From Cymbidium sinense (lineage: Eukaryota; Streptophyta; Magnoliopsida; Asparagales; Orchidaceae), in NCBI GenBank assembly GCA_021442155.1, contig CM038232.1, forward strand, positions 66,259,555 to 66,323,554: DNA of 64,000 nt, read 5' to 3'. Made by a program: the position numbers and the translations under genes. Shown here piece after piece: positions 10,450-22,560 of this stretch; within the stretch, counting starts at the first letter, position 1; each line of letters starts with the position of its first letter. Under the pieces are notes generated by a model. That model did no database searches. It was not told the origin of the DNA and saw nothing but the letters and a program-made list of their open reading frames with translations.

Positions 10450-12960
10450 CTACGCTTCTTATGGGACCCTCAGAATCAGATGATTCAAGTCTATCTCAAG
10501 AGGTGAACCCATATTATTCAGAGAAGGAAAGTCCAACTCTAAATCAGAGAGGAAGATCGAGTTGTTATAATTATTATTTGACTTGAGAGTTTCTAAAGAG
10601 TAGAGTTAGATAACCCATCGTGACACGGATGTAATTCAAACTAGCTTTATTCCTTGATTTCTTGGATTTTGAAGAGGTATAGTAGAAATCTAGTAAAGTA
10701 AGTGGGGTGAGGGATTTGATGCCCTCATCCACGATAAGATGTCTCTAGAAGAGGTATGTGAAGTAGAGTGCTTTGGTAGTGTAAATACAATTATGGACTA
10801 GAGGCTAGGCTAGATGGTTGCTACTTGGCTATCTTGGCATGTTTGCTCTCTAAGCTCCCCTTTCCCAAGTTGTCTTTGGCAACTTGCAAACCTTCCTTGA
10901 TGTTGGAGGTTCGAGCTTCCTTAAGCACTTGTAAAGAAAGTTTCTTGATTTTGGAAACAATTTTCTTAGAGGTTCGGAATAAAGAGATATCCCAACCTTC
11001 TTTAATTTTGAGAGGATCACAGTTATCCCCAAGGATTACTCTAATGAAACTAGATGGTTGTTCCACAAGGTATTCCTTTGGGATAACTATGGTGCCTGTC
11101 TTGAATCTATGCTCAAACCAGTCCTTGAATATAAAGTAATCCTCCAAAACATGGCCTAGCATGTGGTGGTAGGGGCAAAAGTTAGGATCATTGCTCTTGA
11201 CCACTTCGTCCGGCCTTCTAGGCTCGTGTAGCTAAAAGTTAGGTCTCCTAACTACCTCCCACTCAAATGAATATGGTTTGTTTAGTTTATCTATAAGAGT
11301 AGGTGGATGGTAGCTACCTGGCAATGGGTATGTGTATTGCTACTATAGATGTGGCTGAGGAGGAGGCGACTATGGCCATGGAGGATATTATGGCGACCGG
11401 TAGGATGGCCTTGGCAGTTGTAGAGGAGGTGAAAGTGATGGTTATGGAGCTCATGGTCTATCTTGCTCTCTACGCTTCCCCTTGTCTACTTCGCCTACCT
11501 GGTTTCTTCTAAGCTTTATGGCTTTGGCTTTGTATTGATTGATCTAGAAAAGGCAACTGTTGGGCTTCTCCTTGTAAGCTAGCCACCTTGTTGATTAGCT
11601 TCTCAAATATTTTGATGGTGAAACCTTTGAGCATGAAGGCGACCAGGCCATGAGTATTCTTAAGTAGAATTTCAATGGCATGCTATTCAGACAGTTGCAG
11701 TTCATATTTCATACACAAATTATATCATCTGAGAATATAATCAATGAGGGACTCACCAGGATGTTGTTGAGCCACAACGAGATTACCTATAGTCACCCTT
11801 TACTGGGCTCTAGCAAACCTTTTAATAAAGAGTTTCTCCAACTCAAAAGTCTTCCTTGGGAAGTTTAGCATACAATCAAGGCTATGCTGCTAAGCTCTTG
11901 ATAAAAGATGAGAAAATAGCATCACGCCATTGGCATTGCAACAACTATCCTTGAAATGCGCTATGTGCTGTCGTGGGTTCTTGCTGCCATCAAAGCTTTT
12001 GAAAGAAGGTGGCATGAAACCCTTAGGATATTAGATGGAATCAAATTCCTCTATGTAGGGTCTACCCTTTAGAACTGATGATCCTCCTCGGGCTTGCACC
12101 AATGCTTATCTCACGTGCTGCTCAACCATGAGTTTAAGGTCTTTTTCTTGTATGGAGGTACTACCCACTACTTTTCTATACAAGCTGGTGCTACCCTGCT
12201 AGCAGTGTAGTCTTGGCTTGATCCAAGACATCCTTCAGTTTTATTTCTGATAGTAGGATGAACTAGGGCTTGGTTACTAGCCTAATAAGTCTTCAAGCCT
12301 CTTCCTCATCCTATGTATTTGTTCATCCTTCTGCTTTATTTACTGAAGAAGGTGTTGGGTCGAGTATGCTATTTTATCCTGCTCAGCCACATCACCTTCT
12401 AAACTCTACTAATCATGAAGGAGAGAACCTCTGGTATCTACCACGTGCACTCTTGTTGAATCATCTAATAGATCATCTTCTGACATTCTCCTCCTCTGAG
12501 TTAGACCAGTCAAATCCTAAGATCTCCTTCTTTTCCACTAGATATTGAGCTACAATGTCATATAAGGATCGGTCCAACTGAATAGGCACAAAAGATCAAG
12601 GCTGACGGGTAATAGGATCACTGTCATGAACAGATAGACACCTAACCTCCCCTATTGTTAGAGAACTGATCTTGTGAGGACTACACTCACTAGAGGATAG
12701 ATGCTCCTGATAGCTGCTGGATCTGGGTGGAGTGGTACTCCTTGGAGCATTTATTGCCATAGGGGCAACTAAACTATCTCTTGCACCCTCTACTGTTGCT
12801 ACTATCTCCATAGCCTGCTATGGTGGTGGTGGTGATGGAACGACTACTATGCTCCATGGTTTCCATTCCTTCCTTACCACAACTGGGGTAGAAGGCTGAG
12901 CAAGAGAGCTCGGCCTTGCCACTATCAGCGGTGTAGATGGAATAGGATCTCTTCTTGGCC
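10450..12960 (-). pseudogene. Gag region of element A
   Basis: Gag forms the virus-like particle. The clearest part is 11204-10821: FCPYHHMLGHVLEDYFIFKD is a variant zinc knuckle (C-x2-H-x4-H-x4-Y, with the last Cys replaced), then IPKEYLVEQPS, GDNCDPLK and TSNIKEGLQVAKDNLGKG. Element B at 51120-51470 gives the same protein with different mutations; there the first Cys is lost and the last Cys kept. Upstream (about 11520-11300) a Pro-rich segment is visible, and further upstream (12500-11560) a decayed capsid with many stops. Limits are approximate. Confidence 0.75.
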
Positions 12961-13399
12961 ATAATCAGTGGGTTCTCTTCTCTGGATGAGCCTTCATGGA
13001 TTTTCTTTGGAATAGTATATATGATGGAACTATGTAGATGGTGGGCATGGAGTAGAGTAGTGTGGTAGAGGCACCACTGACTCTCTTTGAATAGGAGCTC
13101 CTCTCCTATGATGAGTAGTACCCATCAGTAAGATGCTATCAGTATGATCGACATGGGTAGCGCACCGATCAGGAAAGTCCACGAGAGCTGAAGTGCTAAC
13201 TACTTGTTATACCTACATCTCTCCCTACTAGTAATCTGCACTGATGTACAGGCCTCCCTATCCCTCTCCTTTCTGATGTGTCTTCCCACACTGTGGGGGA
13301 TAATTGGTCTCAAATCGAATTGAGCCCTGGACTTTGATAGTCCATAGGCTCCGCCAACTCGGTGAAGAACTGATCTAAGGCCAGTGTACGACCTTCTCC

Positions 13400-14024
13400 T
13401 ACTGCTGATAATAGCCTCAAAGTGAACTGCAGGTAGAGGAAAAACTAAAATCATCCTAATATCCTCCTCTCCATCGAAACCATAGAGGGGGAAAAACTTA
13501 TTCTCTATGATGAGAGGAGACACTATCCTAGGTACCTCCTCTTCTATAGACTGAGTAGCTGCCTCTAGCTCCTTCACTATGTGAGTATGATACAGTTAGA
13601 TCATGCAATTCTTATTTTGGATCTGAGTCCTAGTGGGGTGATCAGTGCGGGAACAAGACCCTACCTCGAAGGTAGGGAGGCTATCCCTAGAATCAGGGGA
13701 GCCTTCCCTTTAGAAGGAGCCAATGAGTGGGTGTTAGCCCATCTTGAGACAAAAGAACAACTGCACTGCACTGGCAAGACTTCTGGGAACTACCATAGCC
13801 TTCCTCTTCAGTGAGGAAATCTCCAAGTTAGATGGCATCTTCTGCCTGGCCACTGTACTCCTGCTGAATGTTGTGAGTGCGGTCCCCTCACAAGTGATCC
13901 TAGCCCCCTCAAAACCTCTCCCATAATGAATGAGGTGGGCAAAGTCAGACTACGGGAGGCTAGCCCGATCCACGGCCAAATCCATCCTGAAAGGAAATGT
14001 AAACACGTACTTTTGTGCTGCCAT
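13400..14024 (-). pseudogene. Pre-gag ORF (ORF1) of element A
   Basis: Starting at the ATG at 14024 on the minus strand I read MAAQKYVFTFPFRMDLAVD, a stop, then HYGRGFEGARITCEGTALTT, then SLKRKAMVVPRS, and after further breaks PTFEVGSCSRTDHPTRTQ. A piece ending IIENKFFPLYGFDGEEDIRM (13577-13400) follows in another frame. Element B at 48374-49062 encodes a homologous protein, with FSFP, FGHGF, VTYEGSALT, SLKRK and SDGEED at the matching places. The protein would be about 220-230 residues. An ORF upstream of gag is a known trait of Ogre-type elements, with no established function. I recognize no domain. Confidence 0.72.
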
Positions 14025-14121
14025 TTGAATGAACTAAACTAAACATATTGAGACTAAAGCGAAGTCTACAATGTGTTAAAACAAGTTATCAGATTTTCTT
14101 TAATTCATTTTAGAATTTGAA

Positions 14122-15582
14122 CCACACTCAACAATTTGAATATGTTAAGTGGCTCTTGATTTTAGAGATTTTGAGTTTAGAATTGGAAAGGAGATTTTGA
14201 ATAATCCATTTTCAACAAATTTGTGTATGTTGAAAATGGGTTCAAATATTTTAGAGATGATGCTTCCATAGGTTCATATTTGATTTTGATTTTTGATTGT
14301 TTGGGGACCCTTTATTTAACAAATTTGAGTATGTAAAAGTAAAGGGTCAATTGATTTTGTTTTGATTTGTGATTTTGTAGTTTATTCACTTAGCAAATTT
14401 GGGTATGCTAAGTGAGGTGTTTGAAAACAATTCTCCTCTTCTTTTGCTTATTTTTGAATCATGTGTGAATTTGAAAATGGAATCTTTACTTAGCAAATTT
14501 GAGTATGCTAAATAAAGTCCAAGTGTTTTGTTGTTTTAGAAAAGAAGATCTTTACTTAGCAAATTTAGGTATGCTAAATAGAAGATCCAAATGTGTTTCA
14601 TGTTTTGATTCTTTTTGAAAAGGGCATTCTTAGCAAATTTAAGTATGCTAAGAAAATTCAAATGTGTTTTATTTTGATAATTTTTAAAAGTGGATTCTTA
14701 GCAAGTATAGGTATGCTAAAAAAATCTAAATGTGTTTTCATGTTTTAATTTTTGAAAAGGGGATTCTCCACTTAGCAAATTTAGGTGTGCTAAATAAAGG
14801 ATCCATGGTATTTTAATTTTGTGGTTTTTGAAAAGTGGACTCTTTACTTAGCAAATTTAAGTATGCTAAATAAAGGATCCATGTGTGTTTTGATTTTATG
14901 ATTTTTATTTTAGAAGGTGGATTCTTTACTTAACAAATTTAGGTATGCTAAATAAAGGATCCATGTGTGTTTTGATTTTGTGATTTTGATTTTGAAAAGT
15001 AGATCTTCACTTAGCAAATTTGAGTATGCTAAATGAAAGATCCAAGTGTTGTTTGATTTTGAAAAGAGGATCTCTACTTAGCAAATTTGGGTATGCTAAA
15101 TAAAGAATCCTAATGTGTTTTACTTTTGATGATTTTTGAAAAGAGGATCTTTACTTAGCAAATTTAGGTACGCTACATAAAGAATCCTAATGTATTTTGT
15201 GTTTGAATTTTTGTAAAGAGGATTCTTTACTTAGCAAATTTAGGTATGCTAAATAAAGGAAATCCAAATGTGTTTCATGTTTGAATTTTTAAAAAGAGGA
15301 TTCCTCACTTAGAAAATTTAGGTATACTAAATAAAGGAAATCCAAATGTGTTTCATGTTTGAATTTTTGAGTGGGGGATTCTTTAATTAGCAAATTTAGG
15401 TATGCTAAATAAAAGAAATCCAAATGTGTTTTATGTTTGATTTTTTGAAAAGATGATTCTTAATTTAGCAAATTTAGGTATGCTAAAAAAAGGATCCATG
15501 TGTGTTTTGATTTTTTTATGATTTTTATTTTGAAAAGAGGATCTTCACTTAGCAAATTTGGGTATACTAAATGAAAGATCCA
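14122..15582 (-). repeat. Array of 19 tandem hairpin units (~75-100 bp each)
   Basis: Each unit has an inverted repeat around a conserved loop AATTTRRGTA (plus strand; minus-strand sense TAC..AAATT). Examples: CCATTTTCAACA at 14206-14217 pairs perfectly with TGTTGAAAATGG at 14228-14239. TCACTTAGCA at 14386-14395 pairs perfectly with TGCTAAGTGA at 14406-14415. GACCCTTTA at 14306-14314 pairs with TAAAGGGTC at 14340-14348. Later units are mostly CTTTACTTAGCA with TGCTAAATAAAG and GGATYC outer arms. Arms differ between units but stay complementary, while the loop stays nearly constant. Spacers are T-rich (GTGTTTTGATTTT). The array lies wholly inside the element leader. Confidence 0.85.
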
Positions 15583-15889
15583 AATTTGTTCGATTTTAAA
15601 AAGATGATTGTTAATTTTGAAAAGATGACTATTGGTTTTATTTTGAAAATGAAATCTTCATTCAAGAAATTGAATTAGGATGTTCACTTGTGTTTTTGCA
15701 AGTTATGATTGTTGATTTTGATTTCTGAAAAGATCTTACATATAACAATCATGAAGATTGTTAGATAAGGTTGATTTATGAAAAAATTTTATGTAAACAT
15801 TTTATTATGTGTATTTTAAAAATGTGCTTTTCGGAAATTGATGTTTTTATAAAGGATTTATTTTTCTTTATTTTTGGAATGAACCTTAC

Positions 15890-15909
15890 CTTACCATAGA
15901 AATGGTAAG
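15890..15909. other. Perfect 8-bp hairpin in the leader
   Basis: CTTACCAT, loop AGAA, ATGGTAAG. A four-base loop and uninterrupted stem make it a plausible RNA fold about 245-285 nt downstream of the primer-binding site in element sense. Short perfect hairpins also occur by chance, so the weight is modest. Confidence 0.5.
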
Positions 15910-16070
15910 AAGGAAGTCTTTAGTTTTTTTTATTATTAAATTTTTATTTTCACCAATAGGGGAAACCCAATAGGGGTTTTAAGACCTACACAAAGTGAGG
16001 TTCTAAAAACTAAAGAATCTTTGCTAGCTTAGCTTAAGGATGAAATAAACTAATTGCCAATGGAAAAGAA

Positions 16071-16110
16071 CGATAGTCTTGGGTTCATATAAGATACAAA
16101 CCCACTATCG
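16071..16110. other. Two-part hairpin next to the primer-binding site
   Basis: CGATAGT at 16071-16077 pairs with ACTATCG at 16104-16110. Inside it GGGTT (16081-16085) pairs with AACCC (16099-16103), with a CTT bulge and a ~13-nt loop. It lies about 45 nt from the primer-binding site, where retroelement RNAs often hold regulatory folds. Confidence 0.5.
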
Positions 16111-16154
16111 ATACTTGGAGACAATGATCAATTACCAAAGATGGAGATAGGAAC

Positions 16155-16174
16155 CTTCCCTAGCGGAGTCGCCA
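16155..16174 (-). other. Primer-binding site, tRNA-Arg type
   Basis: The minus strand reads TGGCGACTCCGCTAGGGAA, starting 8 nt inside the LTR boundary. It is complementary to the 3' end of a plant tRNA-Arg including CCA. The Ogre primer site is known to be the near-identical TGGCGACTCCACTGGGGA. This fixes both the LTR edge at 16183 and the minus-strand orientation. Confidence 0.88.
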
Positions 16175-17789
16175 GAAAAATCTGTGGTGAAATATATTAT
16201 TATTTTTATCTTCATCTATCTTTTGAGAGAATAAATAAAAACATAAATAATATAACTCGCTTTGTTGGGACACCACATAGATCCATAGATGTTCTTATTA
16301 GGATGATCAGGTATGACATTGAGGAAGAATGTACTATCTCAAGATATAGAAGTCACCATCCTACAATGGACCTAATCACTTTAATAAGGACTCGTAAGGA
16401 CTATGGGTCTTCAGATGTACCAGAGATTCTTCCCCTACTTTATATGAAAAAAAAAGTAGCGTTTATTTTAAACCAGTTGTTAAGTTCCCATGGAGTAGCC
16501 CCATATTTAATTACATCCTAAAGAATGAGATTCCTTAAGAATACTCTCAATTAAGGTAAATGATCATTGTCTCTAAAGATTTCAAAGACAGGACTATCAA
16601 TCAATTGGTTTAATTTTAGAAGATCAAGTGGGATTGATCAAGAGAAGGGAGTTATTATCGAGCTCAAAGGAGATGAGTAGTGGATGCTCATGATACTCAA
16701 AAGCCTAGTAAGTATGCTAAACTATCCTATGGTTGAGCTTTACATTTATGAAATTGAGGAGAATCGTTTGTTTGAGTGGAATTTTTATTAGAAAATTAGG
16801 GCTTACAATTCCATAACACAAGATCATGAAAATGCCTAAGAGATGAGGATTTATGCTTGTAGCCCGTAAAGGGGAGAAGCAACCTCGGATCCTAAATCTA
16901 GGGAGCTTTGGCGAGGGCCAAAGCATGACCTAGATCTAAGGAAAAAATGGCTATATGATTTACCTCCACAAGAGAGGATAAACCACCCGACTATTTGGAC
17001 TTACAACCGCCTCGGGGTGGTTGCCAACTAACTCCTCCTATGATTTTAAATACATGTAGGCAAGTCATATACTTTTACAAGATACCTATGATATTATTTA
17101 TTTAGAAAGAGACTAAGCCATTAAACACACTCCCTAAGAGACTAGATCATGTAGGGCATGATTTAATGACTTAAATCTAATGCAAATTTTGTTATGTTTT
17201 ATTTTTATTTTTGGATAATTTATTTGACATAGGTTATGGGATTCATATACCTAATGCATGAGAAATTTGATTATGGGAAAAAATAAGCAAGAAGGAGGTG
17301 TGTTTCCACCGTGGCTCTCAAATGTCAAGCCAAGTTCCCTAGCAAAGGTGGAAGCACTCCATGAGTAAGTGTAAAGCAAGATGCTTTTTATGCATGAAGT
17401 GAAAGCATACAACATCCTAGTAAGGGGTTGCTAAATCTTTTATCTTGATTTTATATCATACGCTTTAAGTGAGGTTATGAATTATTTATTTTTAATTTTG
17501 AGTTTATTAATTGGATAGAAAATTTATTTTTCCCTAGAAGCCTAATTGCATCCAGGTCATTCATCAAAGCAAGGAAGAACTAAGAAAATATGTCATCTTA
17601 ATGCACAAGCTAAACAATCATAAAATAATTTATAAAGCTAGTGCAAAAGAATAAGAGACCTTTTGTGGTCAAGCTCCATCGCACAAACCCGAACGGACAA
17701 ATGTGGGTATTCGAGCTCTACTCTTATACAACCAAGAGTATAAATGAATTAATTACAATCAAAAAGGAATTCATGTTATGGGGGTCTTC

Positions 17790-17862
17790 ATTCTTCATTT
17801 CTTCTTTCTTTCTTTTCTTTCTTCTTTCTTCTTTCTTCTTTCTTCTTTCTTCTTTTTTCATT
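17790..17862. repeat. TTTC/TTCTTTC microsatellite in the right LTR
   Basis: An interrupted pyrimidine tract of TTTC and TTCTTTC units. The matching places in the other two LTRs (about 36140-36185 and 44090-44115) have only short, irregular versions, so it expanded in this copy. Confidence 0.75.
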
Positions 17863-20435
17863 CTTCTTTGGTTGGTTGGAAGGTGGTTGCTCCAAAGGCT
17901 TCACATGGTACATAAGACATAGTCTTTTGACCAATGTTCATCATAATCCCCCATAACATTCATTCCAAATCCTAATTATAAAATTACATGAAAATGGGAA
18001 AAGTAAATCTAACTAAAACCTGCAAAATAGAGATTAGCTAAACAAACCATAGAATCCCAAGCATGTATATGAATAAATTGGACTTAGCACCCCACACATG
18101 GGTAACCAAGTCCACCTACCCTATTTTGGATTATGCATAGGGGTATAAGCAACATGCACAGTAAAAAGCATTTATATTTTTATTATAGTGCCCTTTAAGC
18201 ATAATCTCTTATAGAAGATAATGATTAGACTAAGATCATCCTACCATTAAGTCTACGCACATATACCCTAACATTTAGACTAAAACATCACATCATAAAA
18301 TAAAAACAGGCATCAAACCATGCACCGCCCTAACATAGGACTAGAAATGGTGACTTAGCCTAATGTGTGTGTCATTTAAGGCTTGTGTGGTGTGTCTTAG
18401 CTAGGCTTTAAGTATAGAGTTTTCTAAGTATAAAGGATTCAAATTAGAGGGTGACTTAGCCTAAACACACAACACTTTATTTCTTTCCAACATGTGTAAC
18501 ATGCAAATGGATTAATCCTAAGCATATCTATACATGCAAATGGAAATGTTAGCACACCTTGATGATGAATGTTAAGAGATGTTGTTTAAAAAAATTTGGA
18601 TGTTTCATGATGCATGATTTTGTTAAGTAGAAAAGAGACGGATTCTTTTATCCATTAATAAAATGCACATGTCAATGTATGAAATACATTAGTGGGTACA
18701 GTGCCATTATTTTCTACACCAGTGGTGTATGTTATAAGACCTACTTGGGGCTACTTAAAGCCTCACAACCCTGGGATGTCCATACTAATATACCACTTTT
18801 CTTAAATACATGTGCATGTATAAAAGCAAATGAGTGGATGAAGAATCATGCAAAAAGGTTTATTTTTATTTATTTTTGATTGTTTAATTTATATGTGTAA
18901 TGTGAAGATCCTTCTTGAAGGTTAACATAGGAATTAATAGGAATGGATTTAAGCAAGTGTTGTGTTCTTTTCAAAAGAACTATGCACTTTGCAAATCCTA
19001 TTCAAAATTGTATTAAAAGAGAAGAGAAGGAAAAGTCACATAATGCACATTTTATGTTATACTCACATGCAAGCTTATAAGTAATTATAAGTAGCATACC
19101 TTTCATTTGTCATCTTTGATTTACAATTTTGAAAATAATTTTGGATTTAATAGTGATAATAGCCATTCATATTCTTACTTTAATCAAAACATGAAATTTG
19201 ACATAAAGGAAATATTTCATTTTAATTTATTTTTTGAAAGACATGAATGCATGATTTCATATGACATACACCATTTAGCATACTAGGAAAGAAATAAAGT
19301 GATGCAAGAATGTAACTTCATTCACCCTAATTAATTCCTAAAGACAATCCTATGGAATAAGATCATCTAAAGAGAATTAAAATTTCTTAAAGAAATTTTT
19401 AGTTTTGTTTTGAGTTTGATTTGAATTTAGGAAATGTGAAAAGGTTTGCTAGTCCTAGCACATCTCCCACATGTGTGTGTTATTTTAGTTTAATTTATAG
19501 AACCATTAAGTTGATTTTATGTTTTGTATAGGTTAAGGTGTAGATTAAGTTCATTAAATACCCCTTACCTACACCTCCTTAACATAATTATTCAAACAAT
19601 TATGATCCAACATATGATATGCAACCACATTGAATTTAAATCAACAATGCACCCTAAGAAAGAAAGTGGCCTAATATAATTGGCTCACAATTATTGATTA
19701 ATTAATCTAAGGGGTTTAATTAAGTACTTTCATAACCCTTCCCAGACATGTAGGTTGGATTTGATTTCCTCAAGTTTACTTAGGTTATTGAACACCTAAG
19801 TATCAACCCAAGAAAGGATTGATTAAGTGATTATGTTTCTAGATTAATTTTTTGATTTTTTTTAGTTTGGTTAACTAAGCTATTTAATGAAATGATTAAA
19901 TCATTAATCAATTTGTAAATTAATTAAGTTTTCATTCAAATGAAATTGACTTAGGGGAAAAGATTTGGAAAAGGCATCTTATTCTCATTCCCTAAGTCTA
20001 TCCATTGTTCTAAGATAATTAACAAATTTAATTAATTAATTTATCATGTTTTAATAGGTTAATCAATCATTTAATTGATTAAGGGAGTGATTAGAGATGA
20101 AATAAGCAATTACTTAAATTAATCCGATAATAAATTCCAAGAAAATCATGGGAGGCAGATGTCATCCCACTAATTAACCCTAAGAAATTTGGAATTGAAT
20201 ATTGGAATATTTAAGGAGTAATTAACATAATTACATCACCGATAAAACTCAAACTAAGAAAATATCACTATTCAAAATTAATTAAAATTAATTTTATATT
20301 ATTCCCCTTTGAATTATCTTTCAAATGAAGTTGAGTTTGCATTTTTTTTTTTTTGGATTTTTCTATATTTAGTTATGTATTTTTGAGATTTTTGTGATTA
20401 GGGAATGATTAAATAGCCTAATTATATACTAACCC

Positions 20436-20580
20436 ATTGGCCACATGGCGTGCCGGTCTTTCCATGTGGCATGGGGATTCATTATTTAAGTTATCACGTT
20501 ACAAATCGATTTGGCGGCAGCATTTCTCTCTTTGGATCTAACATGGATTAATCAAGACCATCCATCAATATGCGGGATGG
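20436..20580. promoter_or_regulatory. Inverted-repeat block inside the LTR
   Basis: Contains CCACATGG followed 13 nt later by CCATGTGG (perfect 8-bp inverted repeat), then CCATCC (20558-20563) facing GGATGG (20575-20580). Both positions are inverted repeats in the other LTR copies too, with different bases. In the second complete copy the first arm reads CCACGTGG, a G-box core. This is the most GC-rich part of the LTR. Confidence 0.5.
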
Positions 20581-21499
20581 GCGGTCCATGATCGTGATTC
20601 GCCTTGGTGAGAGAAGGTGGCCGTCCATTAAGGCTTTATTCAAACTCACTTGAGCTTGGATTGAGTAGGGATTCAACCCACACCATCAAGAGGCATGGGG
20701 AAGAACATCCAACGGTCAATTTCACTTGGGATTACACTTCTCTTCACAAAGGACCAAATAATTTCTACACTAAGCTCAGTTTTAAAGCATACCTCGCCAG
20801 AGGCTATCCTCGGCACTCCCAAACATTGAGTTAGCTTCGTCTAGTGGAGACGAAGCCCTGTTGAAGGTTTGAATGCTTGAGATGAAGTGGATCCTTCTAT
20901 TGGCCAAGATTATCTTCAAGTGCTTGCGACTTTGGTTGAACTCCTCCTTCCCATGCCTTAGAAGCTTAGAAAAAGCTTTGGATGAACTCGACTGGGTGCC
21001 TTGAAGGTTCTTGCAAGAGGAATTGGAGTTTGGTATTGAATTGACTGAGTTTGGAATTCACCTCACCTCCCCTATTTTTAGTTTAGTCTAAACTGAAAAT
21101 GGAGAATTTGAAAGAGCTTTAGGATGCAAGAGAGAACTTGGGGAGCTTCCTCTAGGTTTCTATCACTTAATCGAATGCAAGAGATCTTGATTGGAAAGAA
21201 ATTAGTGGGAGTATATCTCCCCTACTTGAATTGGACGGTTAAGCTTGTCTCTTCCATTTTGATCCAATTGATCACAATGAGTGGGTTGGTTAGGCCATTT
21301 TAAGCTCCATATGGTTCATTTTTGGCAGAGGAGCAGAGTGGTGAAGTTTCCATGTGCTCATTTGAGTGGAGGAGTGATTCTATGTGGAGAATTTTTTATT
21401 GGGTGGTCTATTTTGGCCTTGGGTTGGGTTTCACTGACCCAAATCCATTGGGTCATGTGCACCACACTCATTAGTATCCACTTGGTCCACTAAGAGGAT

Positions 21500-22560
21500 G
21501 CCAAGTGGCCATGAAAAGGATTTGACTAAATTCTAAGTGGAATTGGCCATAGGTTACCCCTTGACATAGGGGTAAATTGATCATTTATCTTTGACTTCAA
21601 TTTGGACAGATTGAGAATAATTTGAAATTGGGTTGGCCAAATTTTAAGGAATTTGGAGTTGATTTGATATCATTTGGCTCATGTTAACCCATTTAGGTCA
21701 AAATAGGTCAACTTGGGTCAAGCTGACTAATTGGTCAATTTGGGTCAAACAAAGGGTTGGATCAAGTTCATATGACCATTTCAAAGATGTTGGCATCATT
21801 GGTTTGGTTCAATTTGGTTAATATTTAATTTTGGTTCATTTAATTTCATTTAGGTCAAATGGGTCAAGTTGACCAATTTGACCCATTTGACCCAATTGGG
21901 TTAAGGTCATGGGTTGCTTTAGGTTTGGTTGAACTTTTGAAATGTTTTGCAAGCTTTTGTTTCAATCAATTTTTGTTTGATTTGATTTTGGCTTGATTTG
22001 ACCTTTTAAGTCAAGTTGGGTTCATGGTCAATTAGGCTAGGCTGGGTCTAGTTGGCCAATTGAGGCTTTGGTCAAGTTCAATAAGTGGTTTAAAATGAAT
22101 TTAACCCATTGGTTGCAATCAATTTTTTTTAGATCAAGATTTGACACATTTGGACTTTTTAGGTCAAGTTGGGTCAAGTTGGGTCAAGTGGCCAATTGGG
22201 CTAAGTTAGGCTCAAATGATGACTTGGTCATGTTCAATCATTGATCATGAATTGGTTTTGATCAATGGTTTCAATCAATTTGGCTTATGGTGGATTTTGG
22301 CTACTTCAGGTTTTATTTTGGCTAAGTGTTGACTTGGTCAACCATTAGGTTTGACTTGGTTTGACCCAATTTGAGTGATTGATTATCTCATGATGATTGT
22401 TGCTCATAATGTGAGGCTTGGGTGGGCTTGTTCAATCCAAATTGGGTAGGATTTGAATTTGGCTCAAAATGGTACTTTAGGTAACTTTGGGTCAAGTGAG
22501 CCTACGTGGGTCAATTTACTTGATCAAGGCTTGATTCAAGTTTGGTTTAACTCACATATA
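21500..22560. promoter_or_regulatory. W-box core cluster, right LTR copy
   Basis: Homolog of 430-1365. TTGACC/GGTCAA recurs every few tens of bases (for example in TTGACCAATTTGACCCATTT near 21868). Because the element reads on the minus strand, the cluster lies about 1.1-2.1 kb from the transcription-upstream end of the 5' LTR, a plausible enhancer position. Confidence 0.55.

Larger units (their letters stand above)
14025..16154 (-). other. Leader of element A between primer-binding site and ORF1
   Basis: About 2.1 kb without coding sequence. It contains the 19-unit hairpin array (14122-15582), a T-rich part with a short perfect hairpin (15890-15909), and a longer hairpin close to the primer-binding site (16071-16110). 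In retroelements this region normally carries packaging and dimerization signals. Element B lacks it completely. Confidence 0.7.

Noticed and set aside
12270..12548. 92-codon plus-strand open frame, and 13581-13814 / 13744-13926
   Set aside because: They lie opposite the gag and ORF1 remnants of element A; the minus-strand reading matches element B, so these are shadows.
14122..15582. CRISPR-like array
   Set aside because: Repeat spacing looks regular, but the spacers are themselves similar T-rich sequence, the repeats diverge widely, and the array sits inside a plant retroelement leader with no cas genes.
16141..16521. 126-codon plus-strand open frame over the primer site and LTR start
   Set aside because: It crosses the LTR boundary and primer-binding site of a minus-strand element and has no recognizable domain; the homologous LTR copies do not keep it open.
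17641..17922. 93-codon frame with Phe/Leu-rich hydrophobic end
   Set aside because: The hydrophobic part is the TTTC microsatellite; other LTR copies lack the frame.
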